This document shows positions 25,474 through 33,089 of a stretch of DNA of 45,177 nucleotides, piece after piece. Below the pieces are notes generated by a model, which searched no databases, was not told the DNA's origin, and was given only the letters and a program-made list of their open reading frames with translations. Source of the DNA: Bdellovibrionales bacterium GWA2_49_15 (GTDB taxonomy: Bacteria > Bdellovibrionota > Bacteriovoracia > Bacteriovoracales > Bacteriovoracaceae); NCBI GenBank assembly GCA_001769855.1, contig MEPP01000024.1, positions 8,633 to 53,809 of the forward strand, written 5' to 3'. Numbering within the stretch: position 1 is the stretch's first letter; the number at the start of each line of letters is the position of its first letter. Both the position numbers and the translations under genes were made by a program.

Positions 25474-26377
25474 TTGTAAACGACAGCGATTGGCACTTGA
25501 TGCTCAAGGATTCACCCTCCTTGAGGTTCTGATTGCCATAACTCTTTTGTCCCTGCTGATGCTTGGAGTGTACTCACTGGTCAATAGCTCGGCCATCACA
25601 CGCGAACACACCCTGAGCGAAGACAAAGAATTCGTGGAAGCCGAAACCGCCCTTTACCGTCTCGAAACGGATTTTGCACTTCTCTATACTCCCCTGCTCT
25701 ATACCGTTCGTCACATGACAAAGGCCAACCAAAATTCCAACGGGCCCTCGGGTTCTGAACCGCCTAAAGATAGCGCGCTTGATAAATACGAAACGACAGA
25801 ACGCTTCCCATACATCTCTAACAAGGCCATTCCAATTCCGGCCTTGATGAACGACGATAAATCCTCCTTTGCCTTTTTATGCTCCGGGAATAAGCGCAAT
25901 TTTGAGAGTGTCAAAGAGTCAAATTTCGCCTGGGTAAAGTATACTTTAAAGGCCATGGAAGGAGAGAGCAATGAACCTGGGCTGATGGCCTTGGTGCGCT
26001 ATCATCTCCCCCTCAATCCCTACTCGCAGGAGTTCGACTGGCCCTCCGCCTCCCCCTCGGTATTACTTAAAAATGTTAAAAGCCTGACCTTTCAATTCTG
26101 GGACCCTCAACGTAAAAACTTTGTGGATTCACTCAAAGCGACAAATAGCGATCAAAGTCTCATTCGCATTCTGAAGGTTGTCCTGGAGTGGGTCGATAAA
26201 AATCAAGCTGATCATAAGATTGAGCGCATTTTCCGAATTACCTGGCCGCTTTTTGATACTGTCAAAGACGATGCTGAATATAATAAGGCCTTACAACAAA
26301 GTCGTACCACCAAAAATGGTGCAGAGGGATCGGGGCCGAACACTTCCCCTTTCCCAAATGAGCCGAATGAAGATTGA
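25460..26377 (+). CDS. gspJ: GspJ-like minor pseudopilin
   Basis: Minor pseudopilin of 305 residues; usual GspJ is ~200, so it carries insertions. The prepilin motif is DAQG before FTLLEVLIAITLLSLLML, with Glu at +5. Downstream, VLLKNVKSLTFQFWD is the conserved 'v...v..l.f.ywD' block of GspJ. A TTG at 25460 is taken as start because AAGGTG lies just upstream and the leader is then short and basic; it overlaps the end of gspI. The C-terminal tail is low-complexity (GAEGSGPNTSPFPNEPNED). Confidence 0.9.
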   Translation: MTESDCKRQRLALDAQGFTLLEVLIAITLLSLLMLGVYSLVNSSAITREHTLSEDKEFVEAETALYRLETDFALLYTPLLYTVRHMTKANQNSNGPSGSEPPKDSALDKYETTERFPYISNKAIPIPALMNDDKSSFAFLCSGNKRNFESVKESNFAWVKYTLKAMEGESNEPGLMALVRYHLPLNPYSQEFDWPSASPSVLLKNVKSLTFQFWDPQRKNFVDSLKATNSDQSLIRILKVVLEWVDKNQADHKIERIFRITWPLFDTVKDDAEYNKALQQSRTTKNGAEGSGPNTSPFPNEPNED

Positions 26378-26388
26378 TTGAGGGTCCT

Positions 26389-27759
26389 GTGAGTTTTGTA
26401 AAACTACTGCATAAAAAAAGAGAATCCGGTGTCGCCATTTTAATGGTCATGACCTCTATTACCATTTTAACCTTTCTTCTGGCCGACTTTACGTTTGAAA
26501 CCAAAATTAACAAGCTGCGCGTTTATAACCAGCAAGATATGACTCAAGCCAGACTTAACGCCGAAGCCGGACTCACTTTCGCCTTGGCAAAATTGCGCCT
26601 TTATCAGGAGGCCTTTAATTTACTTGAGAAAAATGAAAGTGCAAAAAAAATGGTCGGCCCGCGCACCCTGGAAACCGTTATTTCTCAGCCTTTCATGTTT
26701 CCCATTGATGAGTCGCTCATGAAAAAAGCCAATCTGATACAACGAAATGCCGTTCAGGAATTTACCAAATCCGTGCTGCTCCAAGGGAAACTTACGGTCA
26801 CAATTTCCCCCATGAGCGGATTACTCAATCCCAATACTATGAGAGTGCCCTCTCTCGTCGACGGAAAAGAAGACGATAATTTTTCACAGGACAACAGTGC
26901 CGATGATTCCGACAAGGAGAAAAAGGAGAAGACACCACCCCATGCCTACATTGAAAAGCAGATCTATGACACCCTCTTTGCCGCCTTCGATACCAAACGG
27001 CAGGAAGATGAGGTGTTTGACGCCCGCTATGGCAATACGGACATCGATCTTTTGGTGAAGGAGCTTAAATATTATGTCAATGATCCCGGTCGGCTGACCG
27101 GGCCTGAGTATGCAGATATTGAAGGGCGATATGCTGAAGACAAAACCCGGCCTAAGCATGCTCCCCTTGTGTCAATGTCGGAGCTCTATCTCCTGAAAGG
27201 CTGGGATGATCCCATCATCGATCTGATTAAAGATAATTTGGCCGTCCATGAGGTTAGTATTCTTCCCGTAAACGAAATTACAAAATCTCAACTCAAGGCC
27301 TTGTTTCCGAATCTTACCGAGCTCCAGATTGAAGATTTTTTTAAGGCCAAGAACGGAGATGCCAAAGAAGGCATCCCCCCAAAAGAGTTTAACTCCGTTC
27401 AAGACTTCAAAGATTTTATCATCAAAGAACTCGGAGCAAGTAATGACGCCAATTTTGATGAACGTCTCAAAGAATATGAAAATGCCGGTATCAGACTTGG
27501 GGTGGTGGGAAAACTGTTCAGGGTCGTTTCCCGTGGCGAATTTGGACGATCCACCCAAACCTTAACCGCCTATGTGGACATGCCTGTTCTCCCTTCACCG
27601 ACCTCCAAAAAGAAAAAAGAGGGACAACCGAATGAAGGCGGCGAAGACAGCGAGGATGCCCCGCCAGGAAGCAAGGACTCCACCACAGACCAAGATTCCA
27701 AGCCCACGACTCCTATACAATTAATGGAACCACGAGTGGTGGAACTGATAGTTGACTGA
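26389..27759 (+). CDS. gspK: GspK, minor pseudopilin (pseudopilus tip)
   Basis: Large tip pseudopilin of 456 residues. The N-terminus is RESG before VAILMVMTSITILTFLLAD; as in other GspK proteins the +5 glutamate is absent. Then come the conserved ARLNAEAGLTFALAKLRLY helix, the serine/glycine block TISPMSGLLNPN, and a SAM-like helical region (ITKSQLKALFPNLTE). Two disordered charged stretches interrupt or end it (DDNFSQDNSADDSDKEKK and the tail after SPTSKKKKEG). GTG 26389 is preferred because TTGAGGG precedes it by 5 bases; the frame opens 5 codons earlier at TTG. It starts 11 bases after gspJ. Confidence 0.93.
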   Translation: MSFVKLLHKKRESGVAILMVMTSITILTFLLADFTFETKINKLRVYNQQDMTQARLNAEAGLTFALAKLRLYQEAFNLLEKNESAKKMVGPRTLETVISQPFMFPIDESLMKKANLIQRNAVQEFTKSVLLQGKLTVTISPMSGLLNPNTMRVPSLVDGKEDDNFSQDNSADDSDKEKKEKTPPHAYIEKQIYDTLFAAFDTKRQEDEVFDARYGNTDIDLLVKELKYYVNDPGRLTGPEYADIEGRYAEDKTRPKHAPLVSMSELYLLKGWDDPIIDLIKDNLAVHEVSILPVNEITKSQLKALFPNLTELQIEDFFKAKNGDAKEGIPPKEFNSVQDFKDFIIKELGASNDANFDERLKEYENAGIRLGVVGKLFRVVSRGEFGRSTQTLTAYVDMPVLPSPTSKKKKEGQPNEGGEDSEDAPPGSKDSTTDQDSKPTTPIQLMEPRVVELIVD

Positions 27760-27794
27760 AGCACTTCTGCCTATCCATTTTATGGACATGTGCT
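27760..27794 (+). promoter_or_regulatory. Intercistronic hairpin between gspK and gspL
   Basis: The outer arms AGCAC and GTGCT enclose inner arms TCCAT (27774-27778) and ATGGA (27782-27786). It lies directly after the gspK stop, 25 bases before the gspL ATG. It might protect the upstream message, attenuate transcription, or be chance. No T tract follows, so it is a poor intrinsic terminator. Confidence 0.3.
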
Positions 27795-27818
27795 CAACCT
27801 CTGGTATTCTAATATTAT

Positions 27819-29477
27819 ATGAATGTTGTTTTAGCGGATTTCGGAAGCTATTCACTTAAAGTCGCGCGTTTTCGTGTAGAAAAAACCGGACTGATACCAA
27901 TTGATTATTGGGAAGAACTTTCTCCCGAACCTATTCCCGTACCTTTGAAAGTTGGAGAGGACGGAACCGAATCTGGTAGGCTGGAAAGCAAGGCCCTGGC
28001 GCAATTTAATGAACATCATTTGGAAATTTTGGCGCAATATCTTAAAAAAAATGCTCCAAAAGATAAGTCTATTTTCTTTTTCTCAGAACGTTTTTTAAGT
28101 TCTCGCATACTTCAACTACCTGTGAAGTCCATTAAGAAAGCCGAACTTATGATTCCGCACCAGTTAGAGGAATCCATCCCCTTTCCGATTGAAGATATCC
28201 ATCTCCTGTGCAAATACTCAAAATCCAGTTCCGGCCTAGATATCTTGGCAGAGTTCACCACTCGCAATGATATGAATGCAATTTACCAGCAGCTCAAATC
28301 TTTCGATATACTGCCCAACCTACTCACTTCCGAAACCATGCTGGTAGATGAGTTTGTAAAATGGTTTATTGAGCAGACCCACGAAACTGAGTCAGTCCAC
28401 TCGCGATGCTGGACACTGGTGGACGTCGGCCACACGACAACGAATGTTTATATCTACGAAGGCGACAACCTGCGAAGCAAACATTCCATCAGCTTCGGCG
28501 GAAAAATGCTCGATCTAGGAATTGCGCGTGCCTATAAGATCAGCGTCGCGGAAGCGCAAAACTATAAGCATAAAAATGCCTTTTACTTAACCGCGTCGCA
28601 AGCGGCCGACGCCAGCAAAGATGAATCGGTGTTCGCTGAAATCATGGGCGAAGAAACCTTACCGCTCATTCAGGAGCTACGACGTTACTTCGTTTCACTC
28701 AAAGTTAAACATGGGCTTACTGTCGAGTTCTGCTACTTTACCGGAGGCGGGCAACGAATCCCCAACTTTGTGTCTTTCATGGGAGAAAAATTAGAGATCC
28801 CAACCTCTGAGCTCCCACTCTCCAATTGTTTTAATGTTAAGGCAAAAAAAATGGAGGGCGGTCAAATTCACAGCTTCGGCCCCGTCATTCTCGGTGCCCT
28901 GGCCCACGTTCAAGGCAAAACCATCCCCAATCTTTTGCGGGGCAACTACTCTACCTCGCATCAGGAAATTCTGCCTCTCACAGGAACCGTATTTCTCGCC
29001 GCCCGCACGATCATCTTCGCCTTAATCGTGCTCTCGGGTCTCTTCATGGAAAAAATCCTGCTCTATACGGACGAAAAGCAGGTCAATGCCCAAGTAGGCA
29101 GTATCCTCAAAAGTAAAGTTTTAAACCTGACCGCGAAGGAAGAGCGAACATATCGTTCACGCCTCGATCGATTAATCACCATGCTGCAAACAAAGGAAAA
29201 ATCGATTACCCAGGAAGTGTCAACCTTAAGCGCTGCCTCGCGGGTCAATGCCGTAAAAAGTTTGGCGGAGTTAAGTCAGGTCTTGCAAGGAAATCAAAAA
29301 GTAAATGTCGTGTTGTTTGAAAATATAGATGGCTTGGCCAAGGCCGTGCTCAAATCAACCGATAAAAATGAGCTGAAAAAAGTTTCCGACTATTTAGATA
29401 ATACCTCTTTAAAGGTTATTAAAAAACAAATAGTCGCCGACGGGCCGTCCTTAAATATAAACTTTGACGGGCAATAA
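27819..29477 (+). CDS. gspL: GspL, type II secretion actin-like membrane protein (PilM-like N-terminal domain)
   Basis: Inner-membrane platform protein that recruits GspE, 552 residues. The N-terminal ~370 residues form an actin-like (ASKHA) domain beginning VVLADFGSYSLKVARFRV, with LPVKSIKKAELMIPHQLEE and then VDVGHTTTNVYIYEGDNL plus SFGGKMLDLGIARAY. These last two read more like the intact nucleotide site of PilM than like the degenerate GspL site. A single membrane span follows near residues 390-410 (AARTIIFALIVLSGLF), then a periplasmic ferredoxin-like part. The ATG has no visible ribosome site and is preceded by an A/T-rich stretch. Confidence 0.88.
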   Translation: MNVVLADFGSYSLKVARFRVEKTGLIPIDYWEELSPEPIPVPLKVGEDGTESGRLESKALAQFNEHHLEILAQYLKKNAPKDKSIFFFSERFLSSRILQLPVKSIKKAELMIPHQLEESIPFPIEDIHLLCKYSKSSSGLDILAEFTTRNDMNAIYQQLKSFDILPNLLTSETMLVDEFVKWFIEQTHETESVHSRCWTLVDVGHTTTNVYIYEGDNLRSKHSISFGGKMLDLGIARAYKISVAEAQNYKHKNAFYLTASQAADASKDESVFAEIMGEETLPLIQELRRYFVSLKVKHGLTVEFCYFTGGGQRIPNFVSFMGEKLEIPTSELPLSNCFNVKAKKMEGGQIHSFGPVILGALAHVQGKTIPNLLRGNYSTSHQEILPLTGTVFLAARTIIFALIVLSGLFMEKILLYTDEKQVNAQVGSILKSKVLNLTAKEERTYRSRLDRLITMLQTKEKSITQEVSTLSAASRVNAVKSLAELSQVLQGNQKVNVVLFENIDGLAKAVLKSTDKNELKKVSDYLDNTSLKVIKKQIVADGPSLNINFDGQ

Positions 29478-29480
29478 GAG

Positions 29481-30095
29481 ATGAAGAGAAATTTTTTCAA
29501 ACAAATCGACCAGGCCCTCATGCAGCAAGTTGCCAAGATAGAAGCGCGGTCAGAATATCAGCGTTTTCAAGAGTTTCTATCTTCCTTAAATGAGAAAGAA
29601 AAAAAAGTTGTGAGTCAAACCATTCATCTTGGTCTCATCATTCTCCCCCTTTTACTGATCCTCCCGGTATGGTTTAGCAATTGGAGTTTAAAACGGAGCA
29701 TCGAGGAAAAAAAAGAACTCGTGAAAACCTACGAACAATATATCAAGTCGAAGGAAAACCTCGAAGTTTCAGGCCAAAATATTTATGCCGCCGGACGCAT
29801 TGATACCGAGCAAGAGGCACAAGTCAAAATTAAATCCTATGCCCAGCGCTTTAGCATCGATACCAACAAAGTCGCGGTTGTGAATTATCAGCCCGGTTTG
29901 GCTTCGGATAATCTCAAAGAAACTCGCATGCAGGTAAAATTTCAAGGGCTGGCTTTGGTGGAATTCTCTGACTTTTTGGGCTCGCTCATGAATCTTGAAA
30001 AATTTAAAATTTCTAATATTCGAATTGAGCGGGACCAAACCAGCTTGCTCCTGCAGGGACATATTGGTTTAAATCATTTTGCCCGAGGACTGTAA
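29481..30095 (+). CDS. gspM: GspM-like platform protein
   Basis: Bitopic partner of GspL, 204 residues. A cytoplasmic segment of ~50 residues, rich in Lys, Glu and Gln, leads to one membrane span (LGLIILPLLLILPVWFSNW, about residues 51-69). A coiled-coil stretch (KRSIEEKKELVKTYEQY) and a small ferredoxin-like domain follow, with MQVKFQGLALVEFSDFLGSL as its most recognisable part. Sequence conservation in GspM is low; the call rests on topology and its place between gspL and gspN. It starts 3 bases after gspL and ends 1 base before gspN. Confidence 0.85.
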   Translation: MKRNFFKQIDQALMQQVAKIEARSEYQRFQEFLSSLNEKEKKVVSQTIHLGLIILPLLLILPVWFSNWSLKRSIEEKKELVKTYEQYIKSKENLEVSGQNIYAAGRIDTEQEAQVKIKSYAQRFSIDTNKVAVVNYQPGLASDNLKETRMQVKFQGLALVEFSDFLGSLMNLEKFKISNIRIERDQTSLLLQGHIGLNHFARGL

Positions 30096-30096
30096 T

Positions 30097-31047
30097 GTGA
30101 GTCAAAAAAGCATGAGTTCCTTGGAGGAAATGCAGAATAAACAACTTCCCCTGCAAATGGCCGATGAGATCTATCAGTTTGAACGAGGATTCAACTTCAA
30201 ACTTTATTTACTGGCGGCTTTATTTTTTTTCTTGGGCATTTTTTTCAATTTTCCCCTGCGCAGTTTTATCGAGCAAAAACTGACAGTGGCGCTGACCTCT
30301 ATTCCCAATTGCCCTCTCCTCTATAAATCGCTTGATGTTACCTATCTCTTTCCCGGGGCCTATCTCCAGTCTGTGACAATTCCGGGTTCGTGCACCGGAC
30401 TCCCAAGCGAATTAAGATTTCAAGAGTTGGGCGTGCATCTCGTTGGCCCAAGCTTTATTCCTCCCGGTCTCCGCATAAGACTTAAGGGAAAATCTAACAC
30501 CAAAGAGGTAAATTTTTACCTTTCGCAATCTATCAGTAAAAGTGTTTTTAAAATTCCCAAAACAGAAATCACAGCGGGGCTTCTCACTGAAATTATCGGT
30601 CATAGCCCCATGAAGGGAAGCATTACCATGGAGGGGCTGGTCGAGTTCTCGAAAAACAATTTGCTTAAGCTGGATTTCTTAGCGTCATCCGAGACCTTTG
30701 CTCTTTTTCCGATGAACATTCAAAGTTTTATTCTTCCGGAGATTAACTTTACAAGCCTTTTGGTTAAGGCACATTCAGATAACGGCAAGCTCGTCACCTT
30801 TGATGCTCTATCTTTGGGAAACTCCAACTCTCCCATACAGGTTAACGCCCAAGGAAAAATTTGGTTAAACACCGCCTCGCTTGAAAATTCCTCTCTTGAT
30901 CTCAACGGCGACGTCAGATTCAAGCAGGCATTTTTAGATCAATTCTCTATTCTTAACTTGCTTTTGGCCTCGAAACAGAATAATAATGGCGCCTATCGTT
31001 TTACCGTGAAGGGTCCACTGATGTCCCCAACCCCTTCATTATTGTAA
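30097..31047 (+). CDS. gspN: GspN-like type II secretion protein
   Basis: 316-residue protein at the GspN position. After a ~40-residue cytoplasmic N-terminus there is one membrane span (LYLLAALFFFLGIFFNFPL), then a periplasmic beta-rich domain like those of GspN/AsmA relatives, with repeated strands such as LRFQELGVHLVGP, GSITMEGLVEFSKNN and NAQGKIWLNTASLEN. Sequence matches to classical GspN are weak by eye; the topology and order support it. GTG 30097 is chosen because GAGG lies 8 bases upstream inside the gspM end; the frame opens six codons earlier at a TTG. Confidence 0.75.
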   Translation: MSQKSMSSLEEMQNKQLPLQMADEIYQFERGFNFKLYLLAALFFFLGIFFNFPLRSFIEQKLTVALTSIPNCPLLYKSLDVTYLFPGAYLQSVTIPGSCTGLPSELRFQELGVHLVGPSFIPPGLRIRLKGKSNTKEVNFYLSQSISKSVFKIPKTEITAGLLTEIIGHSPMKGSITMEGLVEFSKNNLLKLDFLASSETFALFPMNIQSFILPEINFTSLLVKAHSDNGKLVTFDALSLGNSNSPIQVNAQGKIWLNTASLENSSLDLNGDVRFKQAFLDQFSILNLLLASKQNNNGAYRFTVKGPLMSPTPSLL

Positions 31048-31053
31048 TGAGTG

Positions 31054-32106
31054 ATGCACCAGGACTCTTCAAATAATCAAAACATCCTTCTCGTTCAATC
31101 CGTCCAAGCTTGTATCGCCGCCGAGCTGGCGCTGGCCTTAAAACTTTTTTCACCCAAACATTTTTTTCATGAAATTCTTAACTATTCCGTTTGCCCCCCT
31201 GGAAAACTTTTTCGCCCCTTGCTGGTCTGGGGAGTTGCCAGTGACTTGGCCAAACGTGGTCTGACTCCCAATGACTTAACTTCCAGTACGGCACGAAACA
31301 TTCTGACTCTTAGCTTGGCGCTAGAATTTCATCATGCCTATTCGCTGGTGCATGATGACCTCCCCTCCATGGATAATGATCGCTATCGCCGCGGCAAATT
31401 GGCCACCCACGCCCAATACGGCGAATGGCAAGCCATCTTGGCCGGTGATGGATTACTTAATTTATCCTATTACTGCTTATCAAAAATTAAGTCACCCAAT
31501 TTGCAAACCTTGCTGGCCATCATGGGACATTCCCTCGGGCCGAAGGGTCTTGTCTTCGGGCAAGTCATGGACCTAGCGTTGGACGCGAGCAAGGCCCATT
31601 CCGTTAATGCTCAAGATAAGTCCCAGGATGTTGATACTATTCTCAAAATTCATGAGCTCAAAACCGCCCGCCTTTTTCAGGTGGCGTTAGTGGGAAGTTT
31701 TCTACTCATGACCAAAGCACCGCAAAGTCTCTGGTCTCCCGGATGGCGTCCGTACTGGAAACTGGGGCGCTCTCTGGGTATCGTCTTTCAGCTTCTCGAT
31801 GACCTGGCCGAGTTATGTGAAGGGGCTCCCCAGGCGCACGAAGATGAGGTCAACCCCTGGCCGCACCATTATCATTTCCTCTGCAAGGTCATTAAGCAGG
31901 AGTTGGGCGTCATTATAAAAAGCTCGCAAACATTCGACATGCAAAATTTACAAATGGTCTGGCACCCTTATTTTGCTAGTTTTATAAAGACGATCGAAGC
32001 GAACCAAGAGAAACTTTTTGGCGCTCTGACAAAAACACAGTCACTCAAAAAGAGCGATCTTAAAATCTTAATGGGAGCTTTGCAGGGCCTTGATCTCAAA
32101 CAATAA
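31054..32106 (+). CDS. Polyprenyl (farnesyl/geranylgeranyl) diphosphate synthase
   Basis: Short-chain isoprenyl diphosphate synthase that condenses IPP with allylic diphosphates. The first aspartate-rich motif is DDLPSMDND (residues 101-109), preceded by HHAYSLVH and followed by RRGKLATHAQYGEW and AGDGLL, all standard for IspA-type enzymes. The second motif is DDLAE (residues 249-253) in FQLLDDLAEL, with Glu in place of the third Asp. At ~350 residues it is longer than typical IspA (~300). It begins 6 bases after gspN, so it is probably expressed with the secretion genes. Either the GTG at 31051 or the ATG at 31054 could start it. Its 3' end overlaps the convergent merR-like gene by 39 bases. 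Product chain length cannot be told by eye. Confidence 0.88.
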   Translation: MHQDSSNNQNILLVQSVQACIAAELALALKLFSPKHFFHEILNYSVCPPGKLFRPLLVWGVASDLAKRGLTPNDLTSSTARNILTLSLALEFHHAYSLVHDDLPSMDNDRYRRGKLATHAQYGEWQAILAGDGLLNLSYYCLSKIKSPNLQTLLAIMGHSLGPKGLVFGQVMDLALDASKAHSVNAQDKSQDVDTILKIHELKTARLFQVALVGSFLLMTKAPQSLWSPGWRPYWKLGRSLGIVFQLLDDLAELCEGAPQAHEDEVNPWPHHYHFLCKVIKQELGVIIKSSQTFDMQNLQMVWHPYFASFIKTIEANQEKLFGALTKTQSLKKSDLKILMGALQGLDLKQ

Positions 32107-32451
32107 ATCCTGCAATTCGCGTTGGATAACTCGCATGTCAACATTCTCCGGTTCCGAAACGTCCGGAGATTGTGACACCAGATTTTCACCGGCCTGAAGC
32201 CGTTCATTTATGGCGGACTTGGCATCTTCTAAAGAAAGCTTTTCTTCAAAAAGCATACGCTTGACGAGAAAGATCACGTTGAGATCGCGCTCCTCATAGA
32301 GCTTTTTACCGAAGGAAGAAACAATCGGCCGTATCTGCGGAAACTCGCTCTCCCAAAATTTTAAGGTGTATGTTTTTAATCCGGTGAGAGCACACACTTC
32401 TTCTAACTTAAACGCACTTTTCTCAGGCAAATGACAAGATTCATACACCAT
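32068..32451 (-). CDS. MerR-family transcriptional regulator
   Basis: 127-residue DNA-binding protein. The winged helix begins AFKLEEVCALTGLKTYTLKF and continues WESEFPQIRP, a MerR helix-turn-helix of the short HTH_17/MerR_1 kind, then KLYEERDLNVIFLVKRML. The rest is an acidic helix that could dimerise. No effector-binding cysteines or domain are seen. ATG 32451 follows GAGGTG closely. It lies 44 bases downstream of ihfA on the same strand; a small MerR gene after ihfA is a familiar arrangement in delta-proteobacteria and relatives. The last 39 bases overlap the prenyl synthase gene on the other strand. Confidence 0.88.
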   Translation of the reverse strand: MVYESCHLPEKSAFKLEEVCALTGLKTYTLKFWESEFPQIRPIVSSFGKKLYEERDLNVIFLVKRMLFEEKLSLEDAKSAINERLQAGENLVSQSPDVSEPENVDMRVIQRELQDLLFEIKALQSSH

Positions 32452-32495
32452 CTTGCACCTCAACTTCCGTCGAGTTCGGAAGAATCCCGAAACAA

Positions 32496-32924
32496 CTATT
32501 CCTCATTGTCTTCAGCAAAATCGTCGTCATTATCACCTTGCTCCTCGATATTCGACATGAACGAACTCAAGGCCCGTGATGATCCTTCCTTCGGAGCAAG
32601 CTCTTTATTTTCATTGCCCTTCTCATCTAGGCGATGAGAAAAACGACAAGTTACATCTTCCTTCAAGACTTGTGAAGGCCGAAAGGTAAGCACTCTACGC
32701 GCTGAAATTTCCATGGCCTCACCCGTCTGAGGATTTCTCCCAACACGCGTGGCCTTGTCTCGAATGGAGAAATTTCCAAAGCCCGAAATTTTTACTTTTT
32801 CGCCCTTGGACAAGGTGTCCTTGATCACTTTAAAAACTAAATCTACTAAATCTGCGGCCTCTTTTTTCGAAAAGCCTGCTTCCTTGTAGACCCTCTCGAC
32901 GATATCGGCCTTAGTCAAGCTCAT
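32496..32924 (-). CDS. ihfA: Integration host factor subunit alpha with acidic C-terminal tail
   Basis: DNA-bending HU/IHF protein. The first ~95 residues match IHF-alpha: LTKADIVERVYKEAGFSKKE, then GEKVKISGFGNFSIRDKATR, and the arm with the intercalating proline, GRNPQTGEAMEISARRVLTF followed by RPSQVLK. The protein continues for about 45 residues beyond the usual ~99, into a tail rich in Glu and Asp (EEQGDNDDDFAEDNEE). GGAGGA lies 8 bases before the ATG. It is probably transcribed with the merR-like gene. Confidence 0.93.
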   Translation of the reverse strand: MSLTKADIVERVYKEAGFSKKEAADLVDLVFKVIKDTLSKGEKVKISGFGNFSIRDKATRVGRNPQTGEAMEISARRVLTFRPSQVLKEDVTCRFSHRLDEKGNENKELAPKEGSSRALSSFMSNIEEQGDNDDDFAEDNEE

Positions 32925-33020
32925 GCTGTTTCCTCCATGAAAACGCCGGGTAAAAACCCAATATATTAATAGGTTAGCAGATAGTTAAATTTTGTTAAAT
33001 GAAAATTTTTACTATTTTCG

Positions 33021-33084
33021 CAGGAAGATGAATAGTCCTTCCTGAATCAAGGCCAAAACTTAAATTGAGCGCTTAAATTTGGCC
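33021..33084 (-). terminator. Two hairpins after the topoisomerase operon
   Basis: Downstream of the topoisomerase A-subunit stop on the minus strand are GGCCAAA/TTTGGCC arms (33051-33057 and 33078-33084) and then CAGGAAG/CTTCCTG arms (33021-33027 and 33038-33044). Neither has a clear T tract on the minus strand, so termination is plausible but unproven. The same gap also carries the promoter side of ihfA. Confidence 0.35.
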
Positions 33085-33089
33085 CCCTG

